This document shows, piece by piece, positions 1 to 5,471 of a stretch of DNA of 5,471 bases. How positions within the stretch are numbered: position 1 is the first letter of the stretch; each line of letters begins with the position of its first letter. The stretch spans positions 1 to 5,471 of the forward strand of contig JAFVAA010000508.1 of NCBI GenBank assembly GCA_017476305.1, written 5' to 3'. Source of the stretch: Lachnospiraceae bacterium (lineage in GTDB: Bacteria; Bacillota; Clostridia; Lachnospirales; Lachnospiraceae). The notes beneath the pieces were generated by a model. That model searched no databases, was not told the DNA's origin, and worked only from the letters and a program-made list of their open reading frames with translations. The position numbers and the translations under genes were made by a program.

Positions 1-1175
1 TCCATTTCGACTTCATTCTGCCCTTCTCCTTCCTTCATTCCCACAGCAATGAAGGAACTGTTCAAAACACCACCTTTCCGGTGCTGCCATGCAATCTCAT
101 ACTGCCCATGGCAATATACCAGCTCCGGGAATTTCGCACGAAAGAAATCCCATTCCAGATGGGCATCCTCCCTCAGATAATTGATACGGTTGCCACAAAG
201 TGATAAAAACACGGAGTCCGGTTCAAATTCAGCCATTTTCAAACTTCCCGTCCTACTGGCACCGACGATTTCCTCCCAGGTTCCATAGGAAAAACGAAGC
301 GTTTCTCCCTCCTTTATCGGACCGCATATGTACAGCTCCCCCTCCTCCCCTTTCGTTATGGGAACCATACAGATATCGGTATCATTTCGTCGTATCATCA
401 AAGGGAACTCACAGATATTCCACACAAAATTCTCGTCCCACTCCACGCCAAAATATTTTTTATAAATATCCACTGCCGGTTTTCCATCAATCAAACGGAT
501 GCAGCCCTCTCCAAGCTCCCCCGGCTCGCCTAATGTCACCGTCATTTCCTTTCCCAAAGGCTGCCAGCCTAAGATATAATCCATAGAAACCTGAAGTTCG
601 CTGCCGGCAAATACAACCGCTGTAATGCCAGAATGCGTCAGGCTCTCCCCAATGCAGTATCTTTCCATGTCTTCTGCCTCTTCCCCGGGAAGCTGGGGAA
701 TGACGGCAGCCATAGCTCCAAATACCGGCACTTCTTCCCTTCCCTCCGTCGCACTCTCTAAAAACTCCGTAATATTCAGTGCCATTCCAGAAGGAAATAA
801 GCCAATGCACTTTATATCAGAGATTTCTTCCATCCTCTGCCGGAGCTGCCACGCAGCTTCCCGCTCTCCACCCGGCTCACATGGGAATTGGAACACGGAA
901 AACCGTGAGGTATCCGAAAGCGTCAGATTGAGCTTAATTCGCTTTTCCCCGGTGTCTCCTCCATTATAAAACTCCGACATGCCAGCCCTTTTTATCTCCG
1001 GAAAAACCTCATCCATCGCATCCGTCAGCTTTTTCACTTCTTTCTGGCAGATTCCGCCCGCAAATATCACAAACAATCCATCGAAATATTCTCTTGATCC
1101 AATCTCCGCAGCGACTGCCCGGAGTCCCCGAATCGCATCTTCTACGGAATCATATTGATAATTTTTCTGCCACAT
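1..1175 (-). CDS. FIST-domain signal sensor protein, N-terminal 391 residues (3' end beyond left edge)
   Basis: No stop is reached before the left edge, so only 391 codons are visible. Translation from the ATG at 1175 is uninterrupted. A GGGGAGG ribosome site at 1181-1187 sits 5 bases upstream and fixes the start. Residues about 30-200 match the FIST N-terminal domain, including a FAGG segment near residues 39-42 and PVFGAMA near 148-154. Residues about 200-380 match the FIST C-terminal domain: GWQP at 203-206, VT at 213-214, IDGKPAVDIY at 229-238, a CGNR segment at 327-330, and GQYEIA followed by GGVLNSSF at 357-375. FIST modules are predicted cytoplasmic sensors, proposed to bind small ligands such as amino acids, and are often fused to GGDEF, kinase or methyl-accepting output domains. 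No signal peptide or membrane segment is visible. Whether this protein stops after the FIST module or continues into an output domain cannot be seen. Family assignment is by motif recognition. Confidence 0.85.
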   Translation of the reverse strand, partial: MWQKNYQYDSVEDAIRGLRAVAAEIGSREYFDGLFVIFAGGICQKEVKKLTDAMDEVFPEIKRAGMSEFYNGGDTGEKRIKLNLTLSDTSRFSVFQFPCEPGGEREAAWQLRQRMEEISDIKCIGLFPSGMALNITEFLESATEGREEVPVFGAMAAVIPQLPGEEAEDMERYCIGESLTHSGITAVVFAGSELQVSMDYILGWQPLGKEMTVTLGEPGELGEGCIRLIDGKPAVDIYKKYFGVEWDENFVWNICEFPLMIRRNDTDICMVPITKGEEGELYICGPIKEGETLRFSYGTWEEIVGASRTGSLKMAEFEPDSVFLSLCGNRINYLREDAHLEWDFFRAKFPELVYCHGQYEIAWQHRKGGVLNSSFIAVGMKEGEGQNEVEM

Positions 1176-1223
1176 ATATACCTCCCCTATCCGCACGGAT
1201 ATTCTTTCATTATGTTGTGCAAA

Positions 1224-1252
1224 TGTATAAAAAGTTCAGAATAAGTCTTTAA
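1224..1252 (-). promoter_or_regulatory. candidate sigma-A-type promoter for the FIST gene
   Basis: On the minus strand a TTAAAG box (1247-1252) is followed after 17 bases by TATACA (1224-1229), about 48 bases upstream of the FIST start codon. Spacing is ideal, but the -35 box matches the consensus at only 3 of 6 positions and the -10 box at 4 of 6. No convincing terminator hairpin lies between the upstream EFR1 gene and this site, so read-through from that gene is also possible. Confidence 0.28.
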
Positions 1253-1328
1253 CCATAGGAAATATCAACCTCATACCCTGTTCCAAAGGAGATTCCACTA
1301 TATCATTTGGCATTGACCCCACCTTGTA

Positions 1329-2087
1329 TTATTCATTTGCCGCAATAATCTCCTTAACCGTGATGTTTTCATTACGGAACCTCTCTGTGCTTTTTTCAGA
1401 TTTAAGATGAATAGCGTTTTTCGGACAATTATGAAGACATGCATAGCAAACCTCACAATGATCTGAGAACTGTACACGGTCAGTTACTGAAATGTTATTT
1501 GCGGGACATACCTTCCTGCAAATACCGCATTTGATACAGGAATCATTTACAGTGTATTTCTGTGCCGCCGTATTCTTAAAAATCATTTTACCCATAGTGT
1601 TTCGGATAACAGCCATACCTATCTTATCACCAATTCCGGGCGTGGATGTATTTACCTTGTGAGATCGTATATCCCTGCATACCTCTTCAATATGCTCGTC
1701 TATCTTCTTCTCCCCGGCAGTTTCTTTCTGCTGTTTCATTTCAAATCCCGGCAGATAGTTATCGACCATCTTAATTGTGTTCACATAATCCAACTTTTTG
1801 CCCGCATGGTGAAACGTCATAAATGCGTTGGGTTTCGCAACCGTCTCTGACATTCCGAAAGTATAGATCATAAAAATATAATCTGCCTGAATCTTTGCTT
1901 TTTCTATGAAAGATTTAACCATCATCGGCATCTGCCCGGCGTATACAGGGCAAACGATACCAACTGCATCATCCGAAATTTCCATCTCGCCTTGTCTCAT
2001 TAACTGCGGAATAGAAAGAAGTTCTCCTCCGATTTTCTTAGCTACATACAGACTGTTTCCGGTCGCTGTAAAAAAACATACTTTCAT
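1329..2087 (-). CDS. EFR1-family flavodoxin/ferredoxin fusion protein
   Basis: The 252-residue product joins two electron-carrier modules. The N-terminal part (about 1-165) is flavodoxin-like. The phosphate-binding loop TATGNS lies at residues 7-12 directly after the first strand, PVYAGQMP at 47-54 corresponds to the second flavin loop, and IYTFGMS at 74-80 to the third. The C-terminal part carries two classical 4Fe-4S motifs, CxxCxxCxxxCP with cysteines 184/187/190/194 and 211/214/217/221. A short tail rich in R, N and E ends in NITVKEI, which is typical of this family. Length is normal for EFR1 proteins (about 250-270). There is no signal peptide, so it should be a cytoplasmic one- or two-electron carrier in an anaerobe; its redox partners are unknown. 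The start is supported by GGAGG at 2094-2098, 6 bases upstream. It is divergent from the nucleotidyltransferase gene and followed on the same strand by the FIST gene after 153 bases. Single-domain NADPH-dependent reductases are excluded by the two iron-sulfur motifs. Confidence 0.92.
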   Translation of the reverse strand: MKVCFFTATGNSLYVAKKIGGELLSIPQLMRQGEMEISDDAVGIVCPVYAGQMPMMVKSFIEKAKIQADYIFMIYTFGMSETVAKPNAFMTFHHAGKKLDYVNTIKMVDNYLPGFEMKQQKETAGEKKIDEHIEEVCRDIRSHKVNTSTPGIGDKIGMAVIRNTMGKMIFKNTAAQKYTVNDSCIKCGICRKVCPANNISVTDRVQFSDHCEVCYACLHNCPKNAIHLKSEKSTERFRNENITVKEIIAANE

Positions 2088-2131
2088 AGTTTTCCTCCCT
2101 GATACAAACTTCGATTTAGTTTTTTATTACA

Positions 2132-2160
2132 ATTCTACTATACCCATCCTCAAAAAACAA
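2132..2160 (-). promoter_or_regulatory. candidate promoter for the EFR1 gene
   Basis: Reading the minus strand, TTGTTT (2155-2160) is separated by 17 bases from TAGAAT (2132-2137), which matches 5 of 6 bases of the -10 consensus. It lies about 45 bases upstream of the EFR1 start codon. The -35 box is weak (3 of 6). An overlapping TATAGT could serve instead as the -10 box. Confidence 0.38.
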
Positions 2161-2199
2161 GCCGCGAGCCTGCTAAAATGTCTGAATGTGAAACGATAT

Positions 2200-2222
2200 T
2201 ATATTTGATAAAATCAAATATA
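2200..2222. promoter_or_regulatory. perfect 10-bp inverted repeat, candidate operator in divergent region
   Basis: TATATTTGAT, a 3-base AAA spacer and ATCAAATATA form a perfect dyad between the divergent EFR1 and nucleotidyltransferase genes. It lies about 50 bases upstream of the nucleotidyltransferase start and upstream of the candidate EFR1 promoter. The core TTGAT-AAA-ATCAA resembles an FNR/CRP-type half-site pair, but the spacer is 3 rather than the usual 4 bases, so it is not a canonical box. The symmetry is seen directly; the operator role is inferred. The dyad is AT-rich and is not followed by a T-run in either direction, so it is unlikely to be a terminator. Confidence 0.42.
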
Positions 2223-2272
2223 TATGAAACAGTATATTACAGTTAATATCTGGCGGGAAGGAGGAATGAGAT

Positions 2273-2611
2273 ATGGTTGAAACTGAATTGCAGAAAGTTA
2301 CAGCTACGGTTGTGGGAAAATTGGTCGAACTTCTGGGTGATAAAATAAATAAAATTATATTATATGGCTCATATGCCAGAGGTGATTTTGATTCAGAATC
2401 AGATATTGATATAATGATTTTGATTAACGGAACAGAAGAAGATGTTATCAGATATCGTAAAGATGTGAGACGGATTGCAAATGACGTAGGTCTTGATAAT
2501 GACATACTTGTTTCTCTTTTGATAAAACCAAGACAATTTTTTGAAGAATGGTCGGATGTTATTGTTTTCTATAAAAATGTAGTAAATGAGGGGGTTACAT
2601 TGTATGAGTAA
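2273..2611 (+). CDS. MNT-type minimal nucleotidyltransferase (HEPN/MNT antitoxin family)
   Basis: This 112-residue protein is a single nucleotidyltransferase domain of the polymerase beta superfamily. The signature GSYARGD at residues 32-38 is followed by SDIDI at 43-47, giving the catalytic aspartates D44 and D46. D77, in NDILVSLLI (76-84), is the likely third acidic residue. Size and motifs match MNT antitoxins, which in studied MntA/HepT pairs transfer AMP groups to a tyrosine of the HEPN ribonuclease toxin and so inactivate it. The start follows a strong AAGGAGG at 2258-2264, 8 bases upstream. The gene is visibly more AT-rich than its neighbours, consistent with acquisition. A partner gene should follow. 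An ATG overlaps the end of this gene but its frame soon stops, so the antitoxin appears orphaned here. All catalytic residues are intact. An unrelated small nucleotidyltransferase role, outside toxin-antitoxin function, cannot be excluded. Confidence 0.9.
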   Translation: MVETELQKVTATVVGKLVELLGDKINKIILYGSYARGDFDSESDIDIMILINGTEEDVIRYRKDVRRIANDVGLDNDILVSLLIKPRQFFEEWSDVIVFYKNVVNEGVTLYE

Positions 2612-2681
2612 ACAAGATGAAGCCAAAGAAGTAACCTTATCAAAATATTCAGCATCATCCATCTGCTCCCCTGTACTATAA
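2604..2681 (+). pseudogene. truncated N-terminal remnant of a HEPN toxin partner gene
   Basis: An ATG overlaps the last 8 bases of the nucleotidyltransferase gene (ATGAGTAA). It is preceded after 9 bases by GAGGGGG at 2588-2594, the arrangement expected for a translationally coupled partner. The frame encodes 25 residues beginning MSKQDEAKEVTLSKY, then SASSICSPVL and a stop. The charged, helical first 15 residues resemble the start of HEPN-domain proteins usually encoded directly after MNT genes. After about position 2648 the resemblance is lost, and the RxxxxH active-site motif is absent. The rest of the gene is not found in any frame before the convergent chemoreceptor gene. HEPN identity is inferred mainly from position and N-terminal character, so it is moderate. 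An alternative is a genuine 25-residue peptide. Confidence 0.5.
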
Positions 2682-2712
2682 TGTAGCGTTATCCAACGTA
2701 TTTTTGCTACAT
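2681..2712. repeat. 7-bp inverted repeat enclosing a short stem and T-run
   Basis: ATGTAGC (2681-2687) and GCTACAT (2706-2712) are perfect inverted repeats separated by 18 bases. Inside, CGTT-ATCC-AACG (2687-2698) can form a 4-bp stem that is followed closely by TTTTT (2701-2705). The element begins exactly where the truncated HEPN frame stops. It could be a weak terminator for the nucleotidyltransferase transcript or the subterminal hairpin of a lost mobile element. Only the symmetry is directly seen. Confidence 0.35.
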
Positions 2713-2726
2713 CACCGCCTAAATCT

Positions 2727-2763
2727 CAAAGTAACTGTAGATTATCAATCTACAGTTACTTTG
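2727..2763. terminator. perfect 17-bp-stem hairpin, probable bidirectional terminator
   Basis: CAAAGTAACTGTAGATT, a 3-base loop and its exact reverse complement form a 17-bp hairpin. It lies between the convergent nucleotidyltransferase and chemoreceptor genes, where a shared terminator is expected. The stem ends in AAA/TTT on both strands, giving only a short T-tract in either direction. Termination is therefore likely but not certain; an mRNA-stabilising or repeat-element role is possible. The minus-strand 32-codon ORF ends inside the stem. Confidence 0.58.
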
Positions 2764-2854
2764 GAAAATCCAATTTGACATCTACACGATCTAATATCTT
2801 TTGCTGCATACTATTCTGCGACTGGTTGTTTTGTTTATGATTATTGCCTGTCAC
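2756..2854 (-). CDS. possible 32-residue small protein downstream of the chemoreceptor
   Basis: A GTG at 2854 opens a 32-codon frame ending in TAA at 2756-2758, inside the 17-bp hairpin. GGGGAGGG at 2864-2871 lies 9 bases upstream, and the chemoreceptor stop lies 60 bases upstream, so the frame could be the last cistron of the cyclase-chemoreceptor unit. The predicted peptide is hydrophilic, with an N- and Q-rich start (NNHKQNNQSQN) followed by a helical, charged segment ending in VDVKLDFPK. It has no cysteine, signal peptide or membrane segment. I do not recognise it. It could be a genuine small protein, the start of a gene interrupted by the hairpin, or chance. An internal ATG at codon 16 is a weaker alternative start without a ribosome site. 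Confidence 0.3.
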   Translation of the reverse strand: MTGNNHKQNNQSQNSMQQKILDRVDVKLDFPK

Positions 2855-2914
2855 AAATGACTGCCCTCCCCTCTACTGATATCCTCTCAATATACTTTCA
2901 ATTCAATATCCGTC

Positions 2915-4378
2915 CTAATTTTCTAAAAGTCCCACCAATTCATCAACAGAATGTTTCATATCATCCATAGCCCTGACGATTTCATCCACAGTAGCAGCCT
3001 GTTCTTCCGTGGCACCGGAAATCTGAGTCACCATATCCGTAGAACTTGATGCACTTTCTTCTACCTGCTCCATAGCACCTTGCAGATTGTCCTTCAGATG
3101 ATCCAAGCCTTTTAATTCATCCTCCAATGTATGAATGGTAGTCTGTATTTCCTCGGAAGAATGAAGCATTGTCCGGAACACCTCTACTGCTGCATCCAGT
3201 TTTTCACCCGATTCACTCATAATCTGGTTATTATATTCCATCGCCCTATTATTATCTTCAATCGTATCACCAATATCTTTCAATACATCATTGATTCCCT
3301 TTGTAGCATCTGCAGATTCCTGTGACAACTGGTTAATCTCACTCGCCACTACTGCAAAGCCCTTTCCTGCTTCCCCGGCTCTGGCTGCTTCTATAGATGC
3401 ATTGAGTGCCAAAAGATTCGTCTGGCTCGCAATCTGACTGATGCCAGAAGTAAGCTCACTGATTCTTTCAGACTTCGTGGCTAATACCCTTCCACCTTCT
3501 GCGACTGCTTTTGTAGATTCAATATTTTCCTCAAATTTATCGGACAATTCTCTGATTGCAGAAATCCCTTCATTATTTTTCTCCTGCACCGCCCTGACAT
3601 TTTCCATCGTCTCATCTGCACGCTGTTCCGAGGCTAATATCATTTCCTTTAACTCATTGAAAATGTCTATACTGCCATGCACCTGTTCAATCTGTTCCTC
3701 AAAATTGTTCATGATATGTTCCGTAGATTCTGCAATCTCACGGGTACTTTCCTCAAAATTATGTAATGCCCCATGGATATTATCAGAAGATGCCCTGATA
3801 TTTTCCACGGAATACTCCACCTTCTCTAACAGGTTCTCTACTTCTTTTTCCTTACCCTCCACATCCACAAGAAGATTTCTGGCACGGACAGAAACCATAC
3901 AGCATACTGCTGCAAAAATCGCATAAACAATTCCTATAAAAATCCATCCGGCTACACTATTAATCATAGCTAAAAATCCCTTTGGAAACAGAAGCATCAG
4001 GACAGTATTAGCGATAATGGTCGCTATCCCGTTTACTTTAATCATATTGATGTTATAGTATGGTATCATCATAACCGTAAATACAAAATAGCATTGTGTC
4101 AGCCCCACATAATGCCCACCATCTGCAAAAGCAATTACAATCGCCCCACCAATCGGAACAACTAAAGCATACGCATACTTTGCATTGGAACCTAAAGGCT
4201 TCTCTAAAAGTTTCGCAAGAAGTGTCATTCCCAAAACCACGAATACGATCGCATCTTTTTTCTCTCCATGTATAAAAAGCATAACAAATAAAAATCCCAT
4301 AAATGGCACCGATAAATTTGCCAAAAACAGAAATTTATTCATAAACGCTTCTTCTTTTTCCAATCCTCTCACTTCCAT
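2915..4378 (-). CDS. membrane-bound methyl-accepting chemotaxis protein
   Basis: The 487-residue product has an N-terminal membrane region with about six hydrophobic segments (roughly 17-36, 42-58, 67-85, 92-108, 117-131 and 143-163). A long cytoplasmic coiled coil runs from about 170 to the C-terminus. The hairpin tip that docks CheA and CheW is unmistakable at about 313-347, with [20 protein letters not shown] followed by [13 protein letters not shown]. Flanking helices rich in E, Q, S and A, such as [14 protein letters not shown] near 454-467, supply likely methylation sites. There is no periplasmic ligand domain and no clear HAMP domain, so the signal is probably sensed in or near the membrane. 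The start at 4378 follows AGGAG 7 bases upstream; the internal ATG at codon 13 has no comparable site. The gene begins 24 bases after the diguanylate cyclase stop on the same strand, indicating one transcript. No C-terminal CheR-tethering pentapeptide is visible (the end is LVGLLEN). Confidence 0.95.
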   Translation of the reverse strand: MEVRGLEKEEAFMNKFLFLANLSVPFMGFLFVMLFIHGEKKDAIVFVVLGMTLLAKLLEKPLGSNAKYAYALVVPIGGAIVIAFADGGHYVGLTQCYFVFTVMMIPYYNINMIKVNGIATIIANTVLMLLFPKGFLAMINSVAGWIFIGIVYAIFAAVCCMVSVRARNLLVDVEGKEKEVENLLEKVEYSVENIRASSDNIHGALHNFEESTREIAESTEHIMNNFEEQIEQVHGSIDIFNELKEMILASEQRADETMENVRAVQEKNNEGISAIRELSDKFEENIESTKAVAEGGRVLATKSERISELTSGISQIASQTNLLALNASIEAARAGEAGKGFAVVASEINQLSQESADATKGINDVLKDIGDTIEDNNRAMEYNNQIMSESGEKLDAAVEVFRTMLHSSEEIQTTIHTLEDELKGLDHLKDNLQGAMEQVEESASSSTDMVTQISGATEEQAATVDEIVRAMDDMKHSVDELVGLLEN

Positions 4379-4402
4379 GTTATTTCTCCTTTTCTTTTAT
4401 AA

Positions 4403-5471
4403 TCAAACGGGCTGACTGATTCTTTCCCGAAACAATGAACCAAATGCCATCCCTGCTGTTTTCTCAGATGTTTTTTCCTGCTTTCTTTTCTCTTTTCCAT
4501 GATGATCGCTGTCATTATCCGGTAACACATTCACCACCTGATTTTTTCCATGTCTCTTTCCATAATAGAGCTTTGCATCCGCATCATCCATTAAATCCTG
4601 TATGGAAGAGCCATTTTTATATGCAGAAACACCGATTGTTACGGTTACAGATACCTCTATATTTCCTCTGTAATTGATTGGATCCTTTGCAATATCCTTT
4701 CTGATTCGCTCTGCTGCAGCTACCGCCTTTTCTTCATCCGTATTTAAAAGTATCAAAATCTCCTCACCGCCCCAACGGAATACATTATCATTCTTTTTCA
4801 CTCCGCAGGAAACTGTATTTGCCACGGAACGGAGAACTTCATCCCCGCAGTCATGTCCATATGTATCATTCACCTTTTTAAAATCATCAATATCCATCAT
4901 CATAAGACAGAACGTAGCCTTCCCTGTGTTCGCCTGTCTGTATGCTGCCTGTAAATAATTATCCATAGACCGGCGGTTCAAAAGATGGGTGAGCGTATCA
5001 TAATTTACATATTTTTCAAGCTCTTCCACTAAAAACTTTCCACCAAAATAAGTCAGTCCAAGCAAGGTAGCGATCGTGAGCGTAATGCAGATTACACGCA
5101 AAATCACATCTGGATAGAAGTATTTCCCTTTTTCCACAAACAAATAACGTCCCTTGATGAACCATGAAAGTACCGTTGATACCAGGATCCCACCAGATAC
5201 CACAGTCATCATCTTCATATCAAAGAAAAAAACTGCAAGTACAATGAAGAAAAAGGCAAATGCCCACCATTCCCTCGCCGGTACCATGTACGAAATAAAA
5301 TTCCACTGAATCAGAATTACTGCACTGATAAATATTTTCCCATTTCTTAGTTTTTCCCGCTTCAGAAGCCCATCCTCTCCGATACAGGTTCTAAAAAGCC
5401 AAATAGCAGTCGAAGTATAAATGACATTTGTGATATCAAAAACAACCAATGCCGCCATAGGAACGGAAGCA
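4403..5471 (-). CDS. membrane-bound GGDEF diguanylate cyclase (5' end beyond right edge)
   Basis: The frame is open to the right edge. An ATG at 5458 exists, but no ribosome site precedes it and the codons before it (A-S-V-P) are in frame, so the true start probably lies outside. Numbering from that ATG, hydrophobic segments lie near 1-20, 43-59, 66-80, 83-100 and 118-137. A GGDEF domain (about 150-310) follows. It opens with YDTLTHLLNRR (153-163) and contains MMMDIDDF (187-193), N197, D206 and the active-site motif GGEEI (230-234). Spacing from D189 to N197, D206 and E232 equals that of PleD, so metal- and GTP-binding residues are intact and the enzyme should make c-di-GMP from two GTP. The motif ends in I instead of F. 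The inhibitory RxxD site reads KKND (221-224), with lysine replacing arginine. A charged, low-complexity tail of about 40 residues follows the domain. It lies directly upstream of the chemoreceptor gene. Confidence 0.92.
   Translation of the reverse strand, partial: ASVPMAALVVFDITNVIYTSTAIWLFRTCIGEDGLLKREKLRNGKIFISAVILIQWNFISYMVPAREWWAFAFFFIVLAVFFFDMKMMTVVSGGILVSTVLSWFIKGRYLFVEKGKYFYPDVILRVICITLTIATLLGLTYFGGKFLVEELEKYVNYDTLTHLLNRRSMDNYLQAAYRQANTGKATFCLMMMDIDDFKKVNDTYGHDCGDEVLRSVANTVSCGVKKNDNVFRWGGEEILILLNTDEEKAVAAAERIRKDIAKDPINYRGNIEVSVTVTIGVSAYKNGSSIQDLMDDADAKLYYGKRHGKNQVVNVLPDNDSDHHGKEKRKQEKTSEKTAGMAFGSLFRERISQPV

Noticed and set aside
487..810. Minus-strand open frame of 107 codons
   Set aside because: It lies entirely within the FIST gene in another frame. 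Its translation is rich in W, G, R and C with no family resemblance, whereas the overlapping frame gives a clear FIST protein.
200..969. Two plus-strand open frames (200-586 and 625-969)
   Set aside because: They are antisense to the FIST gene, have proline- and serine-rich low-complexity translations, and lack ribosome sites.
1176..1328. Terminator after the EFR1 gene
   Set aside because: Only a 5-bp CCAAA/TTTGG pairing with a long loop and no T-run was found, which is not enough to call a terminator.
2205..2217. Canonical FNR box
   Set aside because: The half-sites match TTGAT/ATCAA but the spacer is 3 bases instead of 4, so it is reported only as a dyad of unknown partner.
2399..2662. 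Minus-strand 87-codon frame starting near a GGGGAG sequence
   Set aside because: It is antisense to the nucleotidyltransferase gene, whose catalytic motifs are intact, and its translation has no recognisable domain.
2677..2682. Perfect TATAAT box on the plus strand
   Set aside because: No acceptable -35 box lies 16-18 bases upstream, there is no extended TGn motif, and no gene starts downstream on that strand.
3441..3926. Plus-strand 161-codon frame
   Set aside because: It is antisense to the coiled-coil part of the chemoreceptor. Its serine- and phenylalanine-rich translation is the usual mirror of E- and Q-rich helices.

Overview
The window looks like chromosomal DNA of an anaerobic Firmicute, most probably a Lachnospiraceae-type Clostridium relative. 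This is inferred from GGAGG-type ribosome sites, a cytoplasm-facing signalling repertoire typical of gut clostridia (FIST, GGDEF and methyl-accepting proteins) and an EFR1-type flavodoxin/ferredoxin protein. No taxonomic marker gene is present, so the assignment is tentative.

Layout from left to right. Positions 1-1175 (minus strand) hold the N-terminal 391 codons of a FIST-domain sensor protein that runs off the left edge. Positions 1329-2087 (minus) encode an EFR1-family protein, a flavodoxin-like domain fused to two 4Fe-4S clusters. A divergent intergenic region (2088-2272) carries a candidate promoter for the EFR1 gene and a perfect 10-bp inverted repeat. Positions 2273-2611 (plus) encode a small MNT-type nucleotidyltransferase, the antitoxin half of a HEPN/MNT module. 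Its partner begins in the expected overlapping position at 2604 but breaks down after about 15 codons. The following 300 bases (2612-2914) lie between convergent genes. They hold a small inverted repeat, a perfect 17-bp-stem hairpin that probably terminates transcription, and a possible 32-codon minus-strand ORF whose stop codon lies inside that hairpin. Positions 2915-4378 (minus) encode a membrane-bound methyl-accepting chemotaxis protein. Positions 4403-5471 (minus) encode a membrane-bound GGDEF diguanylate cyclase that is cut by the right edge.

The cyclase and the chemoreceptor are 24 bases apart on the same strand and are probably co-transcribed, so c-di-GMP synthesis and chemotaxis signalling appear to be coupled. 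The FIST protein, a predicted small-ligand sensor, is a third signalling component on the same strand but is separated by the redox gene and the broken toxin-antitoxin module. That module, being AT-rich, orphaned and flanked by hairpins, looks like a small accessory insertion between otherwise ordinary signalling genes. I see no RNA gene, CRISPR array, transposase or complete mobile element. I do not see a clearly new system. The most unusual items are the orphan antitoxin with a truncated partner, the stop-in-hairpin micro-ORF and the cyclase's altered GGEEI and KxxD motifs.
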